Shown: positions 1 through 12,048 of the stretch, one piece after another | Numbering within the stretch: the first letter of the stretch is position 1 | Layout of the letters: each line of letters starts with the position of its first letter | Made by a program: the position numbers and the translations under genes | Origin: DAHUYF01 sp052143095 | GTDB taxonomy: Bacteria; Pseudomonadota; Alphaproteobacteria; ATCC43930; CGMCC-115725 | NCBI GenBank assembly: GCA_052143095.1 | Contig: JBKQTR010000532.1 | Coordinates: 1-17,982 of the forward strand | Length of the DNA stretch: 17,982 nucleotides | Direction: 5' to 3' | The notes under the pieces: model-generated | Told to the model about the DNA's origin: nothing | The model's input: only the letters and a program-made list of their open reading frames with translations | Database searches by the model: none

Positions 1-247
1 TGAGCGTGGCGATGATGCCGATCGGCAAGTCACGCTGCGGCTTGCGGCATTCTTCGGCCGCGGTCGATACGGAGTCGAAGCCGATGTAGGTAAAGAAAAT
101 GATGGAGCCGCCGGTCAACACGCCGGACATTCCGTTGGGCATGAACGGATGCCAGTTGGTGGGGTGAATGAAGTGGATCGCGGCGGTGACGAAGATCAGG
201 ATCGCGATGAGCTTGATGCCCACCATCATGTTATTGGTGCTGGCCCC
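1..247 (-). pseudogene. APC-family amino-acid permease fragment, 5' part missing
   Basis: This portion of the minus-strand frame encodes a membrane segment (MMVGIKLIAILIFVTAAIHF), then the loop HPTNWHPFMPNGMSGVLTGG, then IIFFTYIGFDSVSTAAEE and CRKPQRDLPIGIIATL. The FxYIGFDSVSTAAEE(x)RxPQRDLPIGI block is a hallmark of cationic amino-acid transporters (YhdG/CAT type, APC superfamily). The native protein would have five or so transmembrane helices before this point. Here they are replaced by zeta-toxin sequence, with the changeover between about 245 and 258. The gene continues past the window edge, so its C-terminus cannot be judged. Identification of the family is firm; that it is broken at its 5' end follows directly from the reading frame. 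Confidence 0.85.
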
Positions 248-553
248 CACTTCCTTCGCATGTCTAACATGCTTCAGGTACTTGTCCGTGCTTAGGACGG
301 TCTCAACGAGAAAATTTTCTCGCCGCTCAATGCATTCAGCTACCTTGCGTTCCGCCCCTTCTACCGCCTCTCGATCAACTTGGTCCAATGGGACCGTACC
401 GGAGGCGATGAGTTCCTTAGCAATGGCATCGGGATTAATTGTTGTAAGATCGCCGAGGATGTCGCGAATATCTGCGGCTGTAGTCAATGTAGTTTTGCCG
501 GCACCGTTGCTCCCGGCGACGAGCCAGAACTCGGGCCCTCGCCCGAACGGCAT
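1..553 (-). CDS. Chimeric ORF: zeta-toxin N-terminal half fused in frame to APC permease (runs off left edge)
   Basis: Read on the minus strand from the ATG at 553, this frame stays open for 184 codons to the window edge. Residues 1-103 look like a zeta-toxin/AAA_33 kinase: a P-loop AGSNGAGKTT (residues 13-22), an NPDAIAKEL segment (40-48), and ENFLVETVLSTDKYL (79-93), which matches the zeta 'FxxETTLS' motif. Zeta toxins phosphorylate UDP-sugar precursors of peptidoglycan. From about residue 104 the sequence abruptly becomes the mid-region of an amino-acid permease (separate entry), and the C-terminal half of the zeta fold is missing. The ATG lies 5 bases after the stop of the bactofilin-like gene, with no good ribosome site of its own, so translational coupling is likely. 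The hybrid is unlikely to be an active kinase. It may be a genuine deletion product or a mis-join in the assembly. Confidence 0.75.
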   Translation of the reverse strand, partial: MPFGRGPEFWLVAGSNGAGKTTLTTAADIRDILGDLTTINPDAIAKELIASGTVPLDQVDREAVEGAERKVAECIERRENFLVETVLSTDKYLKHVRHAKEVGASTNNMMVGIKLIAILIFVTAAIHFIHPTNWHPFMPNGMSGVLTGGSIIFFTYIGFDSVSTAAEECRKPQRDLPIGIIATL

Positions 554-558
554 TGGAT

Positions 559-1083
559 CTAGTCCGCGTCGCCGCCTGGCTTGTTCGCCGCAGGCTCCGC
601 GCCCACGGCCGCCAGCGTAGCTCGCTTCGCGTGCGCCAGCATCGCTTCATTGAAGTGTTCGGAATTGATGAATTGGGAGCGACTTGCGCTCGCGACGGCG
701 TTTCCTGAGATTTCGCCGCCTCGCTCTAACTCTATCTGCTCGTAGCTGATATCACCAGAAACTTTGCCTGTCGCGCGGACCAACAGCTTAACAGCGGTCA
801 GCTTTCCCTTAAAAGCACCGGAAATTTCCGCAACTTCGACCCGCGCCGAACCCACGAATGTCCCCGGTTTGAAAATCTGTAATCTCTTACATCCGCTTAG
901 GGTCGCTTCGACATGACCCGCAATGGAAAGCACGTCGCACGCGTCTATAGACGCGACGATGTGTATGTCTTCTCCTACCAGGAGCTGACGCACGGGGGGA
1001 ATCTCGGGTGTACGGGTGACGTGAAACGCGTCGCGTGAAGAACGGCGTTCATTCGTTTCCAGCTCAATCCCGGTGGATGCCAT
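559..1083 (-). CDS. Bactofilin-like polymer-forming cytoskeletal protein
   Basis: The 174-residue protein carries a central run (about residues 35-135) of short beta-strand repeats with regularly spaced G, V, I and L: VRQLLVGEDIHIVASI, LSIAGHVEATLSGCKRLQI, GTFVGSARVEVAEISGAFKG, ATGKVSGDISYEQIELERG. This is the right-handed beta-helix pattern of bactofilins (DUF583), which polymerise without nucleotide. The GxVxGDISYxxIxIExGGxISG ending of the core is typical. The N- and C-terminal tails are polar and probably disordered, and there is no signal peptide or membrane helix. I chose the ATG at 1083 over a TTG six bases upstream because a GAGG sequence sits 7 bases before it. The stop is 5 bases before the zeta-type ATG, so the two form one transcription unit. 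Its role is unknown: it could be cytoskeletal, or a partner of the kinase encoded next to it. Confidence 0.8.
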   Translation of the reverse strand: MASTGIELETNERRSSRDAFHVTRTPEIPPVRQLLVGEDIHIVASIDACDVLSIAGHVEATLSGCKRLQIFKPGTFVGSARVEVAEISGAFKGKLTAVKLLVRATGKVSGDISYEQIELERGGEISGNAVASASRSQFINSEHFNEAMLAHAKRATLAAVGAEPAANKPGGDAD

Positions 1084-1522
1084 TGCCAATCCTCAGCACC
1101 AGAGAGCATATCACAAAGTGGTTTCAAAGTGCTGTATTAATTCAACTGTTAGTTAACGACGGCTTGCGGCCCCATCATATAGGCTCGGACGGATGTAACA
1201 AGAATACTGCTCCGGTGGAAGTGATAGGGGGTGCGGGAAGCGAGAGGCGGGATGGACCGGGATATGCTCCGCCATCGGCGGCGCCGAGCCCGGATGGCAG
1301 ACATGTTCTCCGCCTGCGTCGCGGCTCGATTGCTGCGAAGCTTGCGTCGGCGTGGCGAGATCCACAAAATTCGCGGTGCCTAGCTATGCGCTTTTGGGGC
1401 CGTCAAGCGTCGCGCCGCCTTTTGATGCGATCGAAACGCGCATCGCGCTCTAAACGGATTCGGGATCGCCGCGAGCGAAACGCGGCACGATCCCGGGTGG
1501 TCTCGACGAAGGCCAAGCGGCA
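1084..1522. other. Gene-poor stretch upstream of vapBC
   Basis: About 440 bases separate the minus-strand bactofilin gene from the vapBC promoter. Several overlapping frames are open on both strands, but their translations are arginine- and serine-rich with no recognisable motif and no ribosome site, so I treat them as chance ORFs of GC-rich DNA. The part nearest the bactofilin gene (1084-1160) is AT-richer and presumably holds that operon's promoter, although no clean -35/-10 pair stands out. A small imperfect hairpin, GATGCG/CGCATC, lies at 1424-1444. Confidence 0.5.
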
Positions 1523-1551
1523 TTGAATTCGGCATCATATGATGCCATAAT
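1523..1551 (+). promoter_or_regulatory. Probable vapBC promoter
   Basis: TTGAAT (1523-1528) and CATAAT (1546-1551) are separated by 17 bases, a good match to a sigma-70-type promoter, and lie 28 bases upstream of the vapB ATG. The spacer is almost completely filled by a perfect palindrome, which suggests direct autorepression. Confidence 0.6.
1531..1546. promoter_or_regulatory. Perfect palindrome, probable VapB/VapBC operator
   Basis: GGCATCATATGATGCC reads identically on both strands (16 of 16 bases). It sits between the -35 and -10 boxes, directly upstream of vapB. VapB-family ribbon-helix-helix or AbrB-like antitoxins are known to bind palindromes in their own promoters as VapBC complexes, so an operator role is inferred from position and symmetry. 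Confidence 0.65.
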
Positions 1552-1578
1552 CGTGCCTTCCAACACGCGGTGCGGGCC

Positions 1579-1776
1579 ATGCGGACGACCCTCGCTCTCG
1601 ACGATGAGCTCTTGGCAAAAGCCCAGGCCTTCACCGGTCTGAAGGAGAAATCCGCCCTTGTCCGCGAGGCGCTCAAGGCGTTGATCGAGCGGGAAAGCGC
1701 GCGGCGGCTGGGACGTCTGGGCGGCAGCGAGCCTGAGCTGGCGATCGCGCCGCGACGGCGGCCCCGCTCGGCGTGA
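1579..1776 (+). CDS. vapB: VapB-type antitoxin
   Basis: A 65-residue basic protein beginning MRTTLALDDELLAKAQAFTG, followed by KEKSALVREALKALIERESA. This is the usual arrangement of VapB antitoxins of the ribbon-helix-helix type: a short beta strand for DNA contact, then two helices for dimerisation. The proline- and arginine-rich tail (APRRRPRSA) would wrap the toxin. A GTG nine bases upstream is in frame, but family members start at MRTTxxLDDxLL, so I use the ATG. The stop codon overlaps the vapC start (GTGA), so the pair is translationally coupled and presumably repressed through the palindrome at 1531-1546. It neutralises the VapC ribonuclease and, with it, represses the operon. The exact VapB subfamily is not certain. 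Confidence 0.85.
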   Translation: MRTTLALDDELLAKAQAFTGLKEKSALVREALKALIERESARRLGRLGGSEPELAIAPRRRPRSA

Positions 1777-2144
1777 TTCTCGTCGATACCTCGGTCTGGC
1801 TCGACCATCTGCGCGCCGGCGACAAGGCCCTCACGAGCCTGCTCGAGGCCGCTCTCGTATTGGCGCACCCCTGCGTGATCGGCGAGCTGGCCTTGGGCCG
1901 TCTGCGGCAGTCCGAGCTCGTCCTCGGTGCCTTGCAGGATTTGCCGCAGGCGACCGTCGCCATGGATCAGGAAGTGCTGCAGTTCATCCATCGCCATGCC
2001 TTGCTGGGCCTCGGCATCGGTTATGTCGACGCCCATCTGCTGGCGTCAACCCGCCTGACTTCCGGCGCATCGCTGTGGACGCGCGACCAGCGGCTGCGGG
2101 CGGTCGCCGAGCGGTTGGGACTAGCGGCCGAGCCGGCGCGGTGA
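1773..2144 (+). CDS. vapC: VapC PIN-domain ribonuclease toxin
   Basis: A 123-residue PIN domain that starts at a GTG overlapping the vapB stop. The four acidic residues expected to hold Mg2+ are all visible: D5 in ILVDTSVWLDH, E38 in CVIGELALG, D86 in GIGYVDAHLLAS and D105 in LWTRDQRL. VapC toxins cut specific RNAs, usually tRNA or the sarcin-ricin loop of 23S rRNA, when the labile antitoxin is lost. Length and catalytic set are normal, so the toxin is expected to be active. It is the first complete member of the defence and stress cluster that continues to the right, and a GC-rich hairpin plus a tRNA-Ser gene follow it closely. Confidence 0.92.
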   Translation: MILVDTSVWLDHLRAGDKALTSLLEAALVLAHPCVIGELALGRLRQSELVLGALQDLPQATVAMDQEVLQFIHRHALLGLGIGYVDAHLLASTRLTSGASLWTRDQRLRAVAERLGLAAEPAR

Positions 2145-2204
2145 CTTGCTCGCATCGCCAGGGACGCCCGCCAATGTCCGACAAAGCCGCTGGCGCTCGG
2201 GACC

Positions 2205-2223
2205 GGGGCGCGCCGCGCGCCCC
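2205..2223. repeat. GC-only hairpin between vapC and tRNA-Ser
   Basis: GGGGCGCG, loop CCG, CGCGCCCC: a perfect 8-bp stem made entirely of G and C. It starts 61 bases after the vapC stop. There is no T tract, so it is not a classical intrinsic terminator, but it could protect the vapBC 3' end or block read-through into the tRNA. Confidence 0.5.
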
Positions 2224-2237
2224 GCTGCCGGGGCCGC

Positions 2238-2327
2238 GGAGGGGTGGCCGAGTGGTCGATGGCTCACGCTTGGAAAGCGTGTATGCGGGCAACCGTATCG
2301 TGGCTTCGAATCCCGCTCCCGGCGCCA
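2238..2327 (+). tRNA. tRNA-Ser (anticodon GGA), possibly degenerate
   Basis: The 90-base sequence ends in an encoded CCA and has the class II layout. T8-G9 is followed by a 3-bp D stem GCC/GGC and an anticodon stem CACGC/GCGTG with loop TTGGAAA (anticodon GGA, 2272-2274). Next come a long variable arm (TATGCGG, loop GCAA, CCGTATC) and the T loop TTCGAAT. The length fits tRNA-Ser exactly. The acceptor stem GGAGGGG/TCCCGGC has mismatches at pairs 2-71 and 3-70 (G-G and A-G), and the almost invariant 53-61 G-C pair of the T stem is C-C. The 3' strand would pair much better with GCCGGGA, as if it came from another tRNA. It may be a pseudo-tRNA or an integration-altered copy beside the island. Confidence 0.7.
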
Positions 2328-2670
2328 TTTTCATGCGAAAGAACGCCAAGAAGCCAGCGTAGTCCAGCCTCTCCATGTGGCCACGTTCGTGGTGGTTAGC
2401 CGGTCCCGTCTAATTTTCTGGGCGATCACTTACCGCTCCGAGAAATCATTGCGCTATGCGGCCATATTGGCCAAAACTCATAAGGGAAGTTAGCTGAAGA
2501 CCCTCGCGGCGAAGGACGTCAAATGCGACTGGCCGGCTGATCGACGTTTATCTGCACCGAAGCCGGCGGTTGGTAAACCCGGCGCCTGGTCGTCGCGGTA
2601 GTGGCCATGGAAGGCCGCTGGACGCGCTGAAAACAAAATTGACGGCGAAACAGAAGGTGTGGGAGCGACC
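2328..2670. other. Non-coding lead-in between tRNA-Ser and hsdM
   Basis: No gene is supported here. A small inverted repeat GGCCATATTGGCC lies at 2460-2472 and could be an operator for the restriction operon, but this is only positional. A 36-codon open stretch (2494-2601, ending in TAG) has a plausible amino-acid mix but no start, ribosome site or recognisable motif; it may be the tail of a lost gene. No integrase gene is present next to the tRNA. Confidence 0.45.
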
Positions 2671-4261
<1,591 letters not shown>

Positions 4262-4272
<11 letters not shown>

Positions 4273-5494
4273 AGCGTGGAAGCGAATGCCTCTTGGCGAC
4301 TTCGTCACGCTTCAACGAGGGCATGACCTTCCTGATGAAAGGCGACGGCCGGGCCGCGTACCGATCCTTGGGTCGTTCGGCGTGACAGGTTGGCATGACT
4401 TAGCAAGAGCTCCGGGACCCGGAGTCACAGTCGGCCGAAGTGGTGCTTCGTTCGGCGTGGCTTGTTTCTCGCCGAGCGACTACTGGCCACTCAATACTGC
4501 TCTGTACGTAATCGATTTTCACGGGAACGACCCGCGCTTCGCCTTTTATTTCCTTAAAGAGTTCGATTTTCGGAGATACAACTCCGGCAGCGCGCAGCCG
4601 TCGCTCAACCGCAACTTCGTTCACCCAGTGCCGGTCGATGTCCCGCCCCTCTCCGAACAACGCGCCATCGCTCACATCCTGGGTGCGCTGGATGACAAGA
4701 TCGAGCTGAACCGTCGGATGAACGAGACGTTGGAGCGGACGGCGCGGGCACTCTTTAAATCTTGGTTCGTGGACTTCGACCCCGTCCACGCCAAGGCCGG
4801 AGGCCGCGATTCCGGCCTGCCTCGGCCCCTCGCGGACCTCTTCCCAGCCGCCCTCGGCGACGACGGCAAGCCGCTGGGGTGGCGTTACGAGCCGTTGCTT
4901 GACCACGCCCGCCTCATTTCCGGTGGAACGCCGAAGACGGAAGAACCCGCCTACTGGAATGATGGCTCCATTGCGTGGGCAAGCGCGAAAGATGTGAGCC
5001 AGTGCGGGGATACGTTTCTGGTCGCTACCGAACGGTCGATTACCGAACGAGGGCTAAACGAGAGCGCGACGCGAGTGATCCCCAAATTCTCAACTGTGGT
5101 GGTTGCTCGCGGCGCAACGACGGGACGGTTCTGTATGTTTGGCCGAGACATGGCGATGAACCAGACGTGCTACGCGCTTGCGTCGCTATGTCGACGGCCG
5201 TTCTGGCTGAACTGCGCTTTTGAAAGTCTTGTCGAAGCTCTTGTACACGCTGCACACGGCTCGGTCTTTGATACCATCACAACGAAGACGATTGAAGGGG
5301 CGCGAGTTACGGTTGCCAGCGATGACGTGCTCGATCACTTCGAGGCGGCGGTTAATCCGCTTTTCAATCGGGCTTTGGCCAATATCGAAGAATTCCACAC
5401 CCTCGCTGCTCTGCGCGACACATTGTCGCCCAAGCTCATCTCGGGTGAGTTGCGGGTGAAGGATGCGGAGAAATTCATCGGGAGGGCGGTCTGA
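4262..5494 (+). CDS. hsdS: Type I restriction-modification system, specificity subunit S
   Basis: A 410-residue specificity subunit with two target-recognition domains. The first spans about residues 1-125 and ends at PPLSEQRAIAHILGALDDKI. The central conserved helix is KIELNRRMNETLERTARALF followed by KSWFVDFDPVHAKA. The second TRD begins near GWRYEPLLDHARLISGGTPK, and the C-terminal conserved helix contains LRDTLSPKLISGELRV. Each TRD reads one half of a bipartite DNA site; the actual site cannot be inferred from sequence. The ATG at 4262 lies inside the end of hsdM and has AAGGAG 7 bases upstream. The stop (TGA, 5492-5494) shares a base with the next ATG, so translation is coupled. No frameshift or truncation is seen. 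Confidence 0.93.
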
Positions 5495-6191
5495 TGGCCG
5501 AAGCCTCCGCTGTCCCCTTCGTTATGCATGGCGCGCGCGACGCGATCACGGGCGGGCTTGCACACGTAGGGGAGCAGGTGACGGCTATCGAGAGCGCGGT
5601 GGTCGAGAACCCCGGCCTGGCCTTCGATCTCGCTAAGACTCTTGTCGAGAGCGTGTGCCGGGCGGTGCTGGGTGAACGGTCGATCGTGTTCAACGAAAAC
5701 GACGACCTTCCCAAGCTCTTCAAGATGGCGACGAATCACCTGCCTTTTCTGCCGCCGACCGCAAGCGGCGAAGCCGAAGTGCGAGAGAGCCTCAAGCGGA
5801 CGCTCAGCGGTCTGAGCACGGCCATCCAGGGAATTTGTGAGCTTCGCAACCAATGTGGGTTCGCGTCGCACGGTGCAGGCGCTCCTCGCCCAGTGATGGA
5901 GTCCACCCAGGCGCTTCTGGCGGCCGAGGCAGCCGACGCCATCGTTGGCTTCTTGCATCGCGTCCACCGAGAGGACCGGACGCCTACGGCGTCGGCGCGG
6001 GCGAGCTACGAAGATCACGCAGACTTCAACGATTCAGTCGACGACGCCCACGACATAATTCGGGTTTTCGAGGTCGAGTTCCGGCCGAGCGAAGTTCTTT
6101 ATCAGATGGAGCCCGAGGCCTACCGCGTCTATCTCGCGGAGTTTGACACCGACGCCGAACGCCCGGACGCCGGCACTGCGGAGGCGGCGCC

Positions 6192-6195
<4 letters not shown>
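5494..6195 (+). CDS. Abortive-infection (Abi_C-like) protein encoded inside the hsd operon
   Basis: A 233-residue soluble protein. Residues about 40-150 resemble the Abi_C (abortive infection C-terminus) domain: LAKTLVESVCRAVLGER, then DDLPKLFKMATNHLPFLP, SLKRTLSGLSTAIQGICELR and NQCGFASHGAG, ending in EAADAIVGFLHRVH. The LSGLxxxxxGIxxLRNxxGxxxHG signature is the best clue, and it resembles the HEPN-type RNxxxH pattern, which would suggest an RNase (here RNQCGFASH, with spacing longer than canonical). The acidic C-terminal tail has no recognised motif. Its ATG overlaps the hsdS stop (TGATG), and its stop overlaps the hsdR ATG (ATGA), so it is made together with the restriction enzyme. It may act as a back-up suicide module when restriction fails, which is inference from context. 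Confidence 0.7.
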
Positions 6196-9335
<3,140 letters not shown>

Positions 9336-9481
9336 AACCCTTCCCGCCTTCGCCCGACACAACGGAATTGGGTTTTCCAGCGCGCGGACACGAGTAGTGC
9401 GAGCGTGGAAGGCCGTTTGGTTTCCGCAACGCGCCTCGAGGTGACAGTTCTGCCTCGCCGTGTATCGAGAGGTTTCCGCCC

Positions 9482-11581
9482 ATGAAAGCTATCGACCGCC
9501 CATTCGCTAACATCATCAACGGTGCGTCACAGTTTGTGATCCCCGTATTCCAGCGCGATTATACTTGGCAAGCCGACCCGCAATGCGCCCAGCTCTGGCG
9601 TGACGTGCTTCGCGCCGCTCGCCCAGGCGGTGAAGGCGGTCATTTTCTGGGGTCAATTGTGTATATCGCGACGGGTGATAACCAGGCAGGGTTTACCCGT
9701 TGGCTACTGATCGATGGGCAGCAACGCCTTACAACGCTTACGCTAATGCTTGCGGCCTTGCGTGATCATATCAGCGAAAGTGGCTGGAAGGGTGGAGAGG
9801 GCGATCCCACGCCGAAGCGCATAGATGCTTATTTCCTCAAAAATGTGCAGGAAGAAGGCGATCGCGAGCAAAAGTTAGTTCTTCGCCGTCACGACCAGGC
9901 GACGTTACGCGCCTTGCTTGACGGGGAGCATTGGCTGCAGGAGGCGTCGGAGCGCATTCGAGAGAACTATAACTATTTCCGTGAAGAACTATCGAGAGCG
10001 AATCCGGCGGACGTTTACCGGGGCATAGGCCGCCTCGTTATTGTAGATGTTACGCTCGATCGCCAGACGGACGATCCGCAACTTATTTTTGAAAGCCTAA
10101 ATTCGACGGGGATTGATCTCAGCCAATCGGACCTCATTCGCAACTTCATCCTGATGCGCCTGCCCGAAAAGCAGCAGACGAAGCTTTATGAAGCGTACTG
10201 GAGCAAGATCGAAGCGCTTTTTCGAGGGTCAGAATGGACGTTTGATGCCTTCGCGCGCGACTATGTGGCGCTGAAGACCGAAGCCAGCAAGCAGGAGAAG
10301 GCCACCGATATTTACTACGCCTTTCGTGAGTTTTTTCCCAGCCTGACGAAAAGCAGCGGTGGTCTTGAAGAAGCCCTGGCGGACATGTTGCGCTATGCGC
10401 GATACTATGCCGCCTTCAGTCTCGGACGCGGCGTAATTGGCGAGCGTGCGCGGAATCTCACAAAGCTCCGTCACCTTGTCGATGTTCCCGCTATCCTGGT
10501 CATGCGCCTATTCGAATACAGCGATCACGTTGGCACGCTTAAGGAAGAGGAGTTTCTAGCTGCGCTCGCGCTCATCGAAAGCTACGTGCTGCGACGCGCT
10601 GTCTGCGGCTATCAGACGAGAGGCTACTGGCAGATTTTTGCTTCGCTCGCCTATCGGATCGGCGACAAAGATCCGTTGACCGAGCTGAAGGTATCCCTGG
10701 CGCGCCAACGTGAAAACTACCGGTTTCCCTCTGACGAGGAATTCGAGCGGGCGCTTAGGGAAGGGGACCTATATGGCCTGCGCGTCTGCCGGTACCTGTT
10801 GGAAGAGCTAGAGAACCATAGCACCAAGGAGCCGACCGACACGACAAGCTATTCGATTGAGCACATCATGCCGCAGAATGAACGCCTTCCAGCCGAATGG
10901 CGCAAGATGCTTGGAGAGAACTGGAAAGACATGCAAAAGACGTGGTTGCATCGGCTGGGCAATCTGACGTTGACCGGCTACAATAGCAAATATTCCGACC
11001 GGTCTTTTGACGAAAAAAAGACGATCTCAGGCGGGTTCATGGAGAGTTCCGTGCGGCTGAATAAGTTCGTTCGCGAGCAATCTATCTGGACTGCAACAGA
11101 GATCAGCGATCGGACCGATAATCTTGCGCGGATCGCGATTGATATTTGGCCCACACTCTCCGTGGCGCAGTCGCTGATCGACGCCGCCAATCACGCTGAA
11201 ATGCGCGAGTTGGCGGCGCGACGGGATGTCGGAAAGGTCAAGATGAGCGCGGAGGCAAGATCGCTGTTTGAGGGACTGCGGGCGCACGTTCTTGCACTTG
11301 ACAGCGATGTGCTGGAACTCGCAGAACCGAATTCCATCAGCTATCATAGTCCTGGATTCTTCCTCGAAGTTCTGCCCAGGCGATACAGCCTGACACTGCT
11401 TCTGCCGCTCGATTTCAGCGAAATCGACGACCCTTCGGGGTTGGCGCAGGACGCGACGCAATGGAAGTTTTTCGTCAATGCACGATACGATGGGGGAGTC
11501 TCATTGAGCGTTGCCGATGCCAGTGCGATTGAGAAGGCGATCCCGCTTGTGCGTCAAGCGTATGCCGCTTCCCGCGGGTAG
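9482..11581 (+). CDS. GmrSD-like type IV restriction protein (DUF262 + DUF1524, with C-terminal DUF5655-like domain)
   Basis: A 699-residue single-chain protein. The N-terminal DUF262 (ParB/Srx-like NTPase fold) shows IPVFQRDYTWQ (residues 20-30) and the signature IDGQQRLTTL (77-86). The C-terminal DUF1524 His-Me finger nuclease has SIEHIMPQN, with H461 as probable catalytic base, and then LGNLTLTGYNSKYSDRSF (N494, N501). After it, residues about 585-699 resemble DUF5655 (SAEARSLFEGLRAHVLALD ... DATQWKFFVNARYDG). Relatives such as GmrSD and BrxU restrict phage DNA carrying modified cytosines or other modified bases, and some sense DNA phosphorothioation. It has its own GAGAGG ribosome site and lies 146 bases after hsdR on the same strand. 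Its GC content is visibly lower than that of hsdR, suggesting separate acquisition. The substrate cannot be predicted. Confidence 0.85.
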   Translation: MKAIDRPFANIINGASQFVIPVFQRDYTWQADPQCAQLWRDVLRAARPGGEGGHFLGSIVYIATGDNQAGFTRWLLIDGQQRLTTLTLMLAALRDHISESGWKGGEGDPTPKRIDAYFLKNVQEEGDREQKLVLRRHDQATLRALLDGEHWLQEASERIRENYNYFREELSRANPADVYRGIGRLVIVDVTLDRQTDDPQLIFESLNSTGIDLSQSDLIRNFILMRLPEKQQTKLYEAYWSKIEALFRGSEWTFDAFARDYVALKTEASKQEKATDIYYAFREFFPSLTKSSGGLEEALADMLRYARYYAAFSLGRGVIGERARNLTKLRHLVDVPAILVMRLFEYSDHVGTLKEEEFLAALALIESYVLRRAVCGYQTRGYWQIFASLAYRIGDKDPLTELKVSLARQRENYRFPSDEEFERALREGDLYGLRVCRYLLEELENHSTKEPTDTTSYSIEHIMPQNERLPAEWRKMLGENWKDMQKTWLHRLGNLTLTGYNSKYSDRSFDEKKTISGGFMESSVRLNKFVREQSIWTATEISDRTDNLARIAIDIWPTLSVAQSLIDAANHAEMRELAARRDVGKVKMSAEARSLFEGLRAHVLALDSDVLELAEPNSISYHSPGFFLEVLPRRYSLTLLLPLDFSEIDDPSGLAQDATQWKFFVNARYDGGVSLSVADASAIEKAIPLVRQAYAASRG

Positions 11582-11771
11582 GTGATATAGTTCCGTATAG
11601 ACTATCCCCGCTGCCCTTGCCGACATCCTCGGCGGTGAAACTGCGTCGGAGAAGAAGCGCGCGCGGATGTCGGGCGGCATGCTCGAGTCCAAGCCAAAGA
11701 GTCGAGAAGTCCGGTGAATGGTGTATGATGTCCCCGGAAGTCTGATCGCTGAATGCAGGGAGGGCAATCTC

Positions 11772-12029
11772 ATGCCGACCGCAATCGTACAGCATAAGGT
11801 CAAGGACTTTGCGACTTGGAAGCGTGCCTTTGATAGTCACGCCGGACGGAAGAGTCAGGGCTTTCGGGATCGCGTTTTGCAAATTGCTGACGACCCCAAC
11901 AATGTCGTGGTTATCGTCGAGAGCGACGACGCGAGTAAGCTGACGGCGTTTCTCAACAGCGGCGATCTCCAATCGACCATGGAGGCGGCCGGGGTCATTG
12001 GACGGCCGACAATTTATCTCTGCAAGTGA
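11772..12029 (+). CDS. Small dimeric alpha-beta barrel protein (antibiotic biosynthesis monooxygenase/cyclase-like)
   Basis: An 85-residue protein, MPTAIVQHKVKDFATWKRAF to the end RPTIYLCK. The HKVxDFxxWKxxFDxH opening, the RVLQIADDPNNVVVIVESDD strand pair and the LQSTMEAAGVIGRPTIY close match a common family of stand-alone ferredoxin-fold proteins, often labelled cyclase or antibiotic biosynthesis monooxygenase. No biochemical role is established for this subgroup. I start at the ATG at 11772 because AGGGAGGG lies 7 bases upstream; the frame is open for 18 codons further upstream, but that part is not conserved-looking. It is a lone gene between the defence block and the decayed region. A GATCGCC/GGCGATC hairpin starts inside its stop codon. 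Confidence 0.75.
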   Translation: MPTAIVQHKVKDFATWKRAFDSHAGRKSQGFRDRVLQIADDPNNVVVIVESDDASKLTAFLNSGDLQSTMEAAGVIGRPTIYLCK

Positions 12030-12048
12030 TCGCCCCGGTCCGGCGATC
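12028..12048 (+). terminator. Stem-loop at the end of the monooxygenase-like gene
   Basis: GATCGCC (12028-12034) and GGCGATC (12042-12048) form a perfect 7-bp stem with a 7-base loop, beginning inside the stop codon. No T run follows, so it may act as a 3'-end stabiliser or a weak terminator. Confidence 0.35.

Noticed and set aside
1035..1526. 163-codon plus-strand frame over the end of the bactofilin gene and the gap before vapB
   Set aside because: Its start lies inside the bactofilin gene on the other strand. The product is Arg/Ser-rich without motifs, and no ribosome site is seen.
1380..2036. 218-codon minus-strand frame opposite vapBC
   Set aside because: It is a shadow of vapB and vapC, whose catalytic and DNA-binding motifs are clear on the plus strand.
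2494..2601. 36-codon open stretch upstream of hsdM that could be the tail of an integrase or other lost gene
   Set aside because: There is no motif, no start and no ribosome site; 36 codons open by chance is ordinary at this GC content.
11601..11717. 38-codon fragment (starts after a stop, ends TGA) between the GmrSD-like gene and the small monooxygenase-like gene
   Set aside because: It has no start codon in a good context. The sequence (ILGGETASEKKRARMSGG) could be the tail of a deleted gene, but I cannot assign a family.
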